Positions 23,058 to 32,757 of a DNA stretch of 64,000 nucleotides are shown here, in pieces. The stretch spans positions 237,882,233 to 237,946,232 of the forward strand of contig NC_081414.1 of assembly GCF_030272615.1 (NCBI RefSeq). Reading direction: 5' to 3'. Source of the stretch: Cryptomeria japonica (Eukaryota; Streptophyta; Pinopsida; Cupressales; Cupressaceae). The position numbers and the translations under genes are program-made. The notes under the pieces were generated by a model. It was given only the letters and a program-made list of their open reading frames with translations, searched no databases and had not been told where the DNA came from. Each line of letters begins with the position of its first letter. The stretch's first letter is position 1.

Positions 23058-25476
23058 AGACGGTGCAGTTTATCGCATCGTTTCAAAGAAAGAAAAATAG
23101 GTGTGAAGAAATGCCCCATAAAATGTAAATTTAATGGGTGGTATGCCCCCTCGAGGGATGGGCCGAATTTTTTTGAAAAATCGGGCGATCTCTCGAAAAA
23201 GAATGAAAAGCGGAGGGGAGGTAGAATAGAAGAAATTAGAACTAATGATGAAAGAATGGGAGAAAATGGAGTGAATATGAAGAAACAACAAGCCAACGAG
23301 TACCCTGAGGTCATGCAAGAGATACATAGCAGATGTAGTGTGGGGTTTGGATTGATGCTATACATTTGATCAAAATTGTTTGGACAATCTGGTGCAATCG
23401 GTTTAATTGCCCCGGTCAAGTCAAAGCGTGACAGTTGATGTCAGTTGGTCGCTTGGACATGATAAAGTCTGAGTAAGTGAATCAAAGTGACCTGATGTGA
23501 CTTAGACAATTGATGTAATTGCCCGATGAAGTCAAGGTATATGAAGCAAAATACTCGTTGAGACGTAGATAATTGATGTAATTGTCCGTTGGATTGTGTT
23601 TGATTGGCTAATCAATTGATAGTATGTGCGTGTGATGGATGGTTGTGGGGAATCATGGTAGCCCCGTTGAGACTAGGTCATTATGATAAATGCCTGATGT
23701 AGTCTAGGATTACCATAATCGATTACCTGTTGAGACCCGAAGATACTTGATCAGAGTATCTGTTGATAGTCTAGGTGTGTGTGAGACGATGTATCTGTGC
23801 AGATAGAGTAACTTTCTTGACTTATTGGATGACTTAGGATAGGAAACACAATCCCTCCTAGTTAGAGATGGATGGTGATGAACGTGGCTTGATTAGGCTG
23901 ATTGGGACACGATGTAGGGTATGTGATGCTGATTATTGAGATGGGGAGGGTGGGGGGGGTGCAATGTTAGATAGAAGAAATGGAGGACCTATTACATTCC
24001 TATGGAAGAAGAGGAAAATAGAGTATCCATTGTCATTACTATGTATGAATGATATGCAGCTATTTATGAATGTATGGATGGATGGAATGCAACGGAATGC
24101 AATATATACAAATGAGATGGAATGATGATCCATGGTGCATTATTTTTCATCATTGAGCTTTAAAATGTTGTAAGAAAATACAAGCAACTTGACATAAAGA
24201 TTCAAGATGACCAGAGTATTTCTTACATGGATTTTTATATAGCAAGTTAATACAAGCAACTTGATATAATGGATCAAGTTGACCTGAGTATTGCTTGCGG
24301 AACAGACAAGGATTATCACCGTTCATGCATGACTTGGATCGTCCTCCTTGATCTTAGGCTGATCATATCCTGAGACAAGTGCATACCGTAATAAGAGATA
24401 AAACCTTTATCCAGTTTGGATGAGGTAGGAGGAACCAAAGAAAGAGAATTGTACCTGCAAACAAACAATATATACATAAAGAATAAAGAATATGGATCCT
24501 TGGTAATGGTTCATGCTCATATGGTCGAGGTATACGCTGTAGTCAGCAAGCCGTAGTGATCTATGACTGCATTTTGCATAAGATCACGTAGCTTGGTGAA
24601 CTTCCCACGTAGACACCATTAGTACATGCCCCAGAACTTCATCGGAAATAATGCGCAAACGATACAAACAATGCTAAAAGATTCTGATACAGATAAACAA
24701 ACAATTGAACTCACAAATCAACCAAGTATTTGATAGCTTAACAGAATTTTCTTGTCAAAGAAAATGTCGTCTTGTCTTTGTTTTGGTAAGGAAGGATGCA
24801 TCCTTGTTGAAAAGACAGTTTGATTGTTGATGTTGATTGTTTTGGTCGAGTGATAAGTGGTCATTTGTGTGAGTATTTGTCAATGCTTGTTTTGGTATCT
24901 GCATGGATGAATATGTACAATGTGTTGCCATGTTTTTGTGTGATTTTTGATGGGTTTTCTGACGTTTTTTTTTTTTTTGGATTTTGTGAAACAATTTTGA
25001 ATGTTTTTGGTATTTTGAGAGTCATTTTTGAATGTTTTTGGATTTTTGATGATTGTTTGAATGAAGAACTTAATGAATCATAAGACAATGTAGAATCCAC
25101 TTCCATCAATAGGTTAAAGGCATTGCCCCCAGTTTTAGACATGACTATGAAAAAGCGGGATGCAAGATGTATGGAGTACTATCATAATTGCAGAGGAATA
25201 ACAAGCCATGGTTGATGGATGGATGGATGTATGTATGAAGTAGATGTGATCGCCACAAGTCTGAAAGATAATGGAGCCATAGCCTTTACGAGTGGCGCCT
25301 GTTTGCCAGGTTTTCACCATCGTTCTTACCCAAGGTGCCACCGGAGTGGTTGTTCACCGTTTGGATGCATGATTTTTCTTTACTTTTTTGAATGTTTTTA
25401 TATTTTCTTCAGGACATTTTTCTGAATGTTTTTTGGTATTTTCTGATATGTAGGGGAGCCTGATGCTCTGTACAGC
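23058..25476 (-). other. 3' non-coding region of the Tat element
   Basis: About 2.4 kb lies between the pol stop and the polypurine tract, with no credible coding frame on either strand. It contains loose repeats of a GATAATTGATGTAATTG motif about 65 bp apart (23440-23600), a G-rich run near 23945 and a T run at 24965. Its first part resembles 61301-61560 of the rightmost element, which instead carries an antisense PMD pseudogene in this position. Confidence 0.75.
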
Positions 25477-28400
25477 TTATGTGTAAAACCGTTTGAGGTG
25501 CATGCTGTTGATTGGATCTGCGAGCGGTTCTCCGTCTGATGTAGCCAACTGATATGCCCCGGACCCAAATACAGCAGTGACAACATATGGGCCTAGCCAA
25601 TTTGATTCAAACTTGCCTTGATGTTCTCTATTTGGTTGGTTGCGAGGATTCTCTCGAAGAACAAGATCACCTACCTCAAATGTACGAGATCTAACTCGGT
25701 GATTGTAGCTTCTACTCATGCGCTGCTGATAGGCTTTGAGGTGATTGTATGCAGCTTGTCGCTTCTCATCAAGTAACTCTAAGTCCTGAAGACGGGATAC
25801 TCTGTATGCTTCATCATCGATGAGATTGTGCAATGAAACTCGTAAGGATGGTATCTCGACCTCAATAGGTAAGATAGCTTCAGCACCATAGACCAATGAA
25901 TAAGGAGTTGCACCTGTAGGGGTTCGAATGCTAGTTCGATATGCCCATAGCGCTGGATTCAATTGAACATGCCAATCACGACCGGCATCATTGACTGTCT
26001 TCTTTAGGATTCTTAATATGTTTTTATTGGATGCTTCGGCCTGACCATTGCCTTGTGGGTAATAGGGAGTGGAAAAGCGGTGTTGGATATGAAATTTCTC
26101 ACAAAGTTCACGGACATCCTGATTTTTGAAAGGAAGACCGTTATCTGTGACGATGGACATGGGCACACCATACCGACAGATGATGTAATTGAGGATGAAT
26201 GAGGCGATCTGCTTGCCGGTGACTTGGGTAAGTGGAACAGCTTCGATCCACTTGGTGAAATATTCGGTGGCGGTAATAATGAATTTATGGCCATTGGATG
26301 AAGATGGATGGATTTTACCCACAAGATCAAGACCCCATTGACAAAAAGGCCACGGTGTTGTGATTGGTTGTAGTTCTTGAGCTGGTGCATGTATCAGGTC
26401 ACCATGAACTTGACATTTTTTGCACTTCCTGACAAAGTAGTAGGAATCCTTTTCCATAGATGGCCAATAGTATCCAGCTCGCATGATCTTCTTGGCTAGT
26501 GATGGACCACTTGAGTGAGTCCCGCAAATTCCTTCATGTACCTCTTCCAAAGCCTTTGTTATCTCATCTTGTTCTAGACATCGAAGGAGAGTACCATCAA
26601 GACTGCGTCGGTATAGGGTTTCGGCAATAATGGTATATCGAGCAGTTTGGCGAATGAAGGTTTTACGTTGGTTATTTGATTGGTTGGGAGGAAGGGTGTG
26701 ATCACGGAGATAAGTGTAGAACTCACCATACCATGGGGATTCAGAACCGACAAGGCGACATATCATTTCGGATTCGGGGATATCATAAGCGGGAATCCAA
26801 AGCTGTTCTACCAAGAACTCGTAGCGTGTTGAATTCTGTGGAAGATCTAGTAGAGATGCGATGGTAGCCATAGCGTCAGCAGCTCGATTCTGATCTCTTG
26901 GTATCTGCTCAAAAGTGATAGTAGTAAATGATGTCTTTAGATTGTCCACCATTTGCTTGTATGGCATGAGTTTATCATCCTTGGTCTGATATTCATCGGT
27001 TGCTTGTCGAATGACTAGTTGGGAATCGCCATATACTTGCAATTCTTTTAATTTCCATTGTACGGCTAACCTGAGTCCTGTGATCAAGGCCTCATACTCT
27101 GCTATGTTGTTTGTGCATGGAAATGTGAGCCTGTAAGACTTCGGGATGCTATCACCTTGAGGTGTGATAAACAGAATGCCTGCCCCCGAGCCATGTCTAG
27201 TGTATGAACCATCAAAGTATAGTTTCCATGGTTGTGTTGTTGTGATCATGAATATCTCTTCATCTGGAAAATTGGAAATGAGAGGATGATAGCCTATGAG
27301 TGGTGCATCAGCCAGCTGATCTGCAATAACTTGACCTTTGATAGCTTTACGGTCCACATACTCAATATCAAATTCACTTAGAATCATCACCCATTTGGCT
27401 AAGCGACCTGTCAATGCTGCTTTGCTAAGTAAATACTTGAGTGGATCAATCTTTGCAATGAGTTGCACCTTGTGTGTTAACAGATAGTGCCTCAGTTTAG
27501 TGGCTGCCAAGATTACTGCTAGGCAAGCTCGCTCAATAGGTGTGTAATTGAGTTCATAGCCCACCAGTGTGCGAGAGATGTAGTAAATAGCACACTCTTT
27601 TCCTTCTGCATTATGTTGTGCCAGTAGTACACCCAATGCTGTACTTGTTGCTGAGATATAGAGCAATAATGGTCTACTTGGATCTGGTGGCATCAACAAT
27701 GGTGGATTCATGAGATAGTCTTTAAGCGCCTGAAATGCTTGCTGGCATCTGTCATCCCACTGAAAGCGGATGTTCTTGTGTAGCAGGTGTGTGAATGGGT
27801 GACACTTATCAGCCAATTGTGCAATGAATCTGCGGATAGATTGAAGCCGTCCTTGTAGTGTTCTTAGCTGACTGATATTCTTTGGAGGTGGCATGTCCAT
27901 GATTGCTTTAACCTTTGCTGGATCGACCTCAATGCCTTTGCTTGAGACAATGTATCCTAGAAGCTTCCCGGAGGTCACTCCGAAGACACATTTCTTTGGG
28001 TTGAGTCGAACATGGTATTGTTCCAGTCTATCAAAGATTTTATCTAAGATGTGAAGATGTCCTTCTCTAGTAAGTGATTTTGCTAGTAAATCATCCACAT
28101 AATCTTCCATTATAGTATGCATCATGTCATGGAAGATGGTGGTCATTGCTCTTTGATAGGTCGCTCCTGCATTCTTTAGACCAAAAGGCATTACATTCCA
28201 GCAGTATGTGCCCCATGGACATGTGAAGGCTGTCTTATGTTGGTCCTCTGGTGCGATCTTTATTTGATTGTATCCCGAAAAGCCATCCATGAGTGAAAGC
28301 ATGGCATGTCCTGCTGTCAAATCTACTATGATGTCGATATTTGGTAGAGGGAAGTCATCCTTAGGACATGCCTTATTCAGATCTCTGAAGTCTGTACAAA

Positions 28401-31400
28401 TGCGGATGCCCCCTTTTGGTTTGCCAACTGGTACAATGTTGGAGATCCATTCTGCATAATCAATTGGTCTAATGAAACCAACATCCAGGAGTTTCTTGAG
28501 TTCTGTTTTGACTAGCACGGCAATCTGAGGATGCATCTTACGAAGCTTCTGCTTGACAGGTTTGGCTCCTTTTGCTACTGTGAGATGATGCATGACTAAA
28601 TCAGGATCAAGCCCAGGCATGTCTGCATATGACCATGCAAAGTTGATCTGACGTTGTTGGAAGAACTCTATAAATTGAGGTTGTTCCTCTGGAGTGAGAA
28701 GAGATGCCAGATGTATGATATGAGGGTTTTCAGGAGTCCCCACATTGTATTCTTTAGTCTCCTCAATGAGAATCGTCGATCGTTCCTGTTGTGTACTAGC
28801 AGGGAGAATGTCAAACCCTTCATCCTCAAGTGCCTCAGAGAGGTTTTCACCGTTGGATACGCTCTTTCTTTTTACTTTTGTTGGATCAAACAGTGCCACA
28901 GTGTGGTTTTCACTAGAAGATCCATGTTTTAATGTTATATTTTTGCAGCTGAAGGGTTTGGCATCCGCCCCGAAGTATGTTGCGCTATTAAGTTCAATGG
29001 CGAATCCAACTTTGTGATCCCCGCTTGGTAGATTATCCCTTAATTCCAAAAAGTCAATGATAGCCTCATCATTTTGGAAGAGGTCAAGACATGGGGGATT
29101 TGGTTGGTTCCATTCGATGAGTTCAGGGTGGACAATGGGCATTACTTCATCGATTAGATTAAGTTCGTTAGAGGTATCAGTGAGGGTTAAGACAGTGTGG
29201 TGAAGGTCGTTGATGGTACTCTCCCTGTCAGAATCAGGCGTAGGATGAGATGTAGGGTCTGTGGAAGATGTTTCCAGCTCAGGTACCCAAGTGGTCTTTA
29301 TCTGTGCTTCTCCGTAAATAGGGATGTCTTTGCGTGGCGGAGGTGGTGATGTGTCTTCCTCATCTGAAGTGTTAAGCTGTACAGAATCAAATTCCCACTC
29401 ATGTGAGTCGGTCTCTGAATCACTTTCCAGCATCCGATTGCTATACCATACTGGGATGTCTTTGGAGTTAAACACTGCAGGCGTGATTGGTTTATGTACT
29501 TTTGTGGTGATCGATGCTGCAGGAACCGTGATGGGGTTTAAAGGATTTGTTACTGGAAGTATTGGTAATGGTGACTCAGTGGCTTCTGCTAGAACTACTG
29601 GCGCCATAGATGCTGCTGCGGGTTCTGATATAGTTGCTGCTGCTATTGGTGTTATTGATGGGATTACTGGTTCGTTTGATGGGATGAGTGACATTGGTGA
29701 TGGTGGAGTTGTGAGCCTTGAGGGGGCAGTGGGGATAGTGCTTGATGGTGCTTTGATTATGAAAGGTATCCTCTTTGCAGTAGGTGGGCAAAATGGTTTG
29801 CTGGGTTTTCCTTTGAATCTGAGTTTAGGAAGGATCTCTTTTTCAAAGCCAAGGCCTGTATTACCTTTGGGCTTGAATTCTAGTAGTAGAGGTTCGTGTC
29901 GTCCTTGTTTGCAGTATCCCAAAGCACTCTGACCATCATATCCCATTCTTTGCATAATGAGGAGGCCTTTGCCATATTGTTCCGTAGGAAATGTAACTTG
30001 CGGTTTGTCAGTGGTGATGGGATCTTTATAGATCCAGTCCGCTAGGTCCTCATCTTGTGTTTCTTCCTCTTGACTCTTTCCAAGGATGAAAGGCGTTAAG
30101 GCACATGCTGGCGTGATTAGTCGTTGCTGGAGTAACTGTTGTGGTTTACCATGTGTTCTAGGAGAAGTGGGCATTTGTCCCACACAAAAGAGTTGACTTA
30201 AGTTATATTCCCCGGGACCTTCCTCTGCGACTTTCATCTTAAGCTTTTCTTGCTTGGGTATAGGGGTGTTCGAACTGGCAAGAGAGGTGGGATTTACATA
30301 TGATGTGGAGGAAATGGCTTCCCTATTATTAGGAACAGTAATCTCTGGTTGATGGCTGATATTATGGCAAAATGCAAAGGGATTTGCATCACCCAGGATT
30401 GTGATCTCTGCACCATTATGTGGGAACTTGATACATTGATGGTAGGTAGATGGAACGGCTTGCATGGCATGTATCCAAGGTCTTCCTAATAATAGATTAT
30501 ATGGCAGAGGAAGGTCCAGAACCTGACAAATTATGTGTTTTACCACAGGGCCCACTCGGATTGGTAGCACCACCGCTCCTTTGGATGAACGCTCTGCATC
30601 ATCATAGGCCTTGATGGTGATCTTCTTGCGAGGATCCACTGATTCTAGTGCATATCCCAATGCTGTGACCAACTGTAGTGTACAAATGTTTAGGCCTGCT
30701 CCATTATCTATCAAGACTCGCTTGATCCTGTGTTGGTTGACAAAGCCTTCAATGTGGAGTGAGGCGTTATGAGGTTGCTGGAACGAAGAGTTGTCACTTT
30801 CGGAAAAAGTGAGACAAGGTGATGACTTTAGATTTCCAACCATGGCTTGAAATTGGTCTATGTTCAGGTTTGCAGGGACTGACGCCTCTTGGAGTGCTTG
30901 ATCCAAGATTGTTTTATGAGATGGCGATAGGCGTAATAGTTCTAAAATGGATATGAGCGCAGGCGTTTTGTCTAATTGTTCCACAAGATTGTACTGCTTT
31001 GGATCGGAGGTGGTGCCTTGTGGAGCTGCCTTGATGGTAACTTTGCCACGACGCGTAACAACATTGCAATTTGAGGTGGGATTTTTGAAGGTGATAGTTG
31101 CAATTTGTTCACTGGCATCATACAGGTGATTGACAGTGTAGTTATACGCAGCTTGCGTATAATCAGTGGTATCAGGACCTCGTCTGGAAGTGGAAGGACC
31201 CCTTTGATCTTGTGATGGAAGTGGATTCTTGAACATCTGATGATCATTATTGGTTGTTTTTGGGTCATGCCCTTCAATTTCAATTTCTCCTCGGTCAATA
31301 AGATCCTGAATGAGATCTTTCAATCGGTGACAATTACTTGTTTTGTGTCCTCTTCCTTGATGGAATTCACAATGTTCAGTATCTCTCCACCATGCCGGTT

Positions 31401-31884
31401 TGACCTGAGGCTCATAATTTGATAACTTAGGTAGAGTGATCAAATTCTGAGAAATGAGTTGTCGCATCACTGTTTCAATGGGTTCCCCTAAGGGAGTGTA
31501 TGTGCGTTTTTGTTTTTGTGGACGAGGTCTTGGTTCATCATGAGATGTGATGCGACCTTGATTAGGAGGAACATTTGTGTTATTCTGAGGTGGAGGATTT
31601 TGTCCTGCAAACCGAACCACAGGTTGTGCATTTTGGATAGTTCGAGCATCCACAACTCCATCGTTGACGATATTTTTATTCTTGTTCCAGAAGTTTGGTT
31701 TATCACTATTGAAGCGCGGGCGAGGACCATCTTTTGGTTCATTAAAGATTTTGATGAGTCCTTTCTTGATGAGTGCCCTTTCACATTTTATACCCTTGGT
31801 GATCATATCGTTAAAAGAATCTGTGTCTTTGACATCCAGGTGAAATTCCATTTCTTCGTTTAAGTTGGAAATGAAAATTTCCAC
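25477..31884 (-). CDS. Tat gag C-terminus and pol: PR, G-patch, RT, RNase H, aRNase H, integrase
   Basis: The frame is 2,135 codons with no interruption; it continues the gag frame past an in-frame TGA at 31891-31893. In order: a zinc-knuckle-like C-x2-H-x4-H-x4-C (residues 172-185); protease with LIDNGAG (391-397) and LLLGRPW (464-470); a G-patch-like GKGLLIMQRMGY...GLGF (638-680); a Pro/Ser/Thr-rich spacer (700-900); RT (about 1105-1400) with YVDD at 1262-1265; a first RNase H (1403-1530) whose leading Asp is replaced (YISATS); an archaeal-type RNase H (1552-1678) with D1558, E1596, D1620 and D1670; and integrase with a zinc region (1783-1824), D1853, D1914, E1950 and a GPY/F end (2096-2132). 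All key integrase and second RNase H residues are present. The true start is in gag; the GTG at 31884 only marks the frame after the stop. Confidence 0.95.
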   Translation of the reverse strand: MEIFISNLNEEMEFHLDVKDTDSFNDMITKGIKCERALIKKGLIKIFNEPKDGPRPRFNSDKPNFWNKNKNIVNDGVVDARTIQNAQPVVRFAGQNPPPQNNTNVPPNQGRITSHDEPRPRPQKQKRTYTPLGEPIETVMRQLISQNLITLPKLSNYEPQVKPAWWRDTEHCEFHQGRGHKTSNCHRLKDLIQDLIDRGEIEIEGHDPKTTNNDHQMFKNPLPSQDQRGPSTSRRGPDTTDYTQAAYNYTVNHLYDASEQIATITFKNPTSNCNVVTRRGKVTIKAAPQGTTSDPKQYNLVEQLDKTPALISILELLRLSPSHKTILDQALQEASVPANLNIDQFQAMVGNLKSSPCLTFSESDNSSFQQPHNASLHIEGFVNQHRIKRVLIDNGAGLNICTLQLVTALGYALESVDPRKKITIKAYDDAERSSKGAVVLPIRVGPVVKHIICQVLDLPLPYNLLLGRPWIHAMQAVPSTYHQCIKFPHNGAEITILGDANPFAFCHNISHQPEITVPNNREAISSTSYVNPTSLASSNTPIPKQEKLKMKVAEEGPGEYNLSQLFCVGQMPTSPRTHGKPQQLLQQRLITPACALTPFILGKSQEEETQDEDLADWIYKDPITTDKPQVTFPTEQYGKGLLIMQRMGYDGQSALGYCKQGRHEPLLLEFKPKGNTGLGFEKEILPKLRFKGKPSKPFCPPTAKRIPFIIKAPSSTIPTAPSRLTTPPSPMSLIPSNEPVIPSITPIAAATISEPAAASMAPVVLAEATESPLPILPVTNPLNPITVPAASITTKVHKPITPAVFNSKDIPVWYSNRMLESDSETDSHEWEFDSVQLNTSDEEDTSPPPPRKDIPIYGEAQIKTTWVPELETSSTDPTSHPTPDSDRESTINDLHHTVLTLTDTSNELNLIDEVMPIVHPELIEWNQPNPPCLDLFQNDEAIIDFLELRDNLPSGDHKVGFAIELNSATYFGADAKPFSCKNITLKHGSSSENHTVALFDPTKVKRKSVSNGENLSEALEDEGFDILPASTQQERSTILIEETKEYNVGTPENPHIIHLASLLTPEEQPQFIEFFQQRQINFAWSYADMPGLDPDLVMHHLTVAKGAKPVKQKLRKMHPQIAVLVKTELKKLLDVGFIRPIDYAEWISNIVPVGKPKGGIRICTDFRDLNKACPKDDFPLPNIDIIVDLTAGHAMLSLMDGFSGYNQIKIAPEDQHKTAFTCPWGTYCWNVMPFGLKNAGATYQRAMTTIFHDMMHTIMEDYVDDLLAKSLTREGHLHILDKIFDRLEQYHVRLNPKKCVFGVTSGKLLGYIVSSKGIEVDPAKVKAIMDMPPPKNISQLRTLQGRLQSIRRFIAQLADKCHPFTHLLHKNIRFQWDDRCQQAFQALKDYLMNPPLLMPPDPSRPLLLYISATSTALGVLLAQHNAEGKECAIYYISRTLVGYELNYTPIERACLAVILAATKLRHYLLTHKVQLIAKIDPLKYLLSKAALTGRLAKWVMILSEFDIEYVDRKAIKGQVIADQLADAPLIGYHPLISNFPDEEIFMITTTQPWKLYFDGSYTRHGSGAGILFITPQGDSIPKSYRLTFPCTNNIAEYEALITGLRLAVQWKLKELQVYGDSQLVIRQATDEYQTKDDKLMPYKQMVDNLKTSFTTITFEQIPRDQNRAADAMATIASLLDLPQNSTRYEFLVEQLWIPAYDIPESEMICRLVGSESPWYGEFYTYLRDHTLPPNQSNNQRKTFIRQTARYTIIAETLYRRSLDGTLLRCLEQDEITKALEEVHEGICGTHSSGPSLAKKIMRAGYYWPSMEKDSYYFVRKCKKCQVHGDLIHAPAQELQPITTPWPFCQWGLDLVGKIHPSSSNGHKFIITATEYFTKWIEAVPLTQVTGKQIASFILNYIICRYGVPMSIVTDNGLPFKNQDVRELCEKFHIQHRFSTPYYPQGNGQAEASNKNILRILKKTVNDAGRDWHVQLNPALWAYRTSIRTPTGATPYSLVYGAEAILPIEVEIPSLRVSLHNLIDDEAYRVSRLQDLELLDEKRQAAYNHLKAYQQRMSRSYNHRVRSRTFEVGDLVLRENPRNQPNREHQGKFESNWLGPYVVTAVFGSGAYQLATSDGEPLADPINSMHLKRFYT

Positions 31885-31890
31885 TAGTTC

Positions 31891-32757
31891 TCATTCAGGT
31901 AACTGAAGAGAACGTCTGCTAGACATTTGGCGCCATCGTTGCAGGAATACTGAGAATAATTCACCTGGTTTTTGTTTGGTGTTACATAGATCAGCCATGG
32001 TGATGTCGCGTTCAATATTATAAGAGTAATGAGATAGGAACTTCTGGATGAGTTCCTCAAATGTTCTTATGCCACCTGGTAGTCGGGAAAACCATGATGT
32101 GGTTGTTCCTCCCAAGCTTTGGGGAAAAAGGCGCATTAGGTATGTGTCCTCATAAGCGACTTCGAGACAAGCGGAATGAAATTCTCGGACATGATCACGG
32201 GGATCTCCCTTTCCTCTATATTTTTCGAATTTTGGTGTTTCGAACCCGCGTGGAAAGGGTGGCATATAAAGATTCCTATCAAACGGATAGGGACAGATGT
32301 CGTTAAGTGAGAATTGATTGGTCCTAACACCACTATGAAGTTGTTGGGCGAGATTCTCGACTTGTTGCCGCAACATCTCCATTTCATTTGGAGGAGGAGG
32401 TGGTGGGTTACCTCGAGGGATGTTATATCTGATGTGATTTCTACCTCTTTCCTCCTCATGGCGACTTTGTCTTTCTGATGCTTGTCTTAATTGGGCAAGA
32501 TCAAAGTCCGAGGGGAGTTTGGCTCCTTCTTGAGCGAGTTTTAAGAAGTGAGCATCCGCATTGCTCCTTAATATTTCATCAAATAATTTGTTGAAGTGAG
32601 GGTTATGCTGAGCCCTTTCAATTGTTGAAGGAGTGGGAGTACTTGGGTTTTCATCAGTTACAGTTCCTCCAAGTGCTTCTTGAAATTCATTGAGGTTGTC
32701 TTCTTCTTCCTCAATTTCTATTTCTCGTTGCCTTGATCGCGATCGGGTTTGAGCCAT
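31891..32757 (-). CDS. Tat gag, N-terminal part ending at an in-frame TGA
   Basis: From the ATG at 32757 (MAQTRSRSRQ) the frame runs 288 codons to TGA. An acidic N-terminus and Pro-rich linker precede a Retrotrans_gag-type capsid region (KYRGKGDPRDHVREFHSAC, later RWRQMSSR). The stop sits inside the capsid/nucleocapsid coding part, upstream of the zinc knuckle, not at a gag-pol border. Three codons later the same frame is open for another 2,135 codons. The simplest reading is a recent nonsense change in a nearly intact gag-pol. Programmed read-through is possible but unsupported. Gag would form the cytoplasmic particle that packages the RNA. Confidence 0.93.
   Translation of the reverse strand: MAQTRSRSRQREIEIEEEEDNLNEFQEALGGTVTDENPSTPTPSTIERAQHNPHFNKLFDEILRSNADAHFLKLAQEGAKLPSDFDLAQLRQASERQSRHEEERGRNHIRYNIPRGNPPPPPPNEMEMLRQQVENLAQQLHSGVRTNQFSLNDICPYPFDRNLYMPPFPRGFETPKFEKYRGKGDPRDHVREFHSACLEVAYEDTYLMRLFPQSLGGTTTSWFSRLPGGIRTFEELIQKFLSHYSYNIERDITMADLCNTKQKPGELFSVFLQRWRQMSSRRSLQLPE

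Noticed and set aside
29324-29932. 202-residue + strand frame opposite the Tat polyprotein
   Set aside because: It is a shadow of the low-complexity Pro/Ser/Thr-rich spacer in the real minus-strand frame.
31891-31893. Programmed stop-codon read-through as the default explanation of the TGA
   Set aside because: The stop is inside gag, and the following GAA CTA is not a known strong read-through context. It was kept only as a testable alternative.
25477-32757. Reading the 7.3-kb frame as a host gene
   Set aside because: Protease, RT, two RNase H domains and integrase in Tat order, with flanking LTRs, primer site, polypurine tract and target duplication, make it a retrotransposon.
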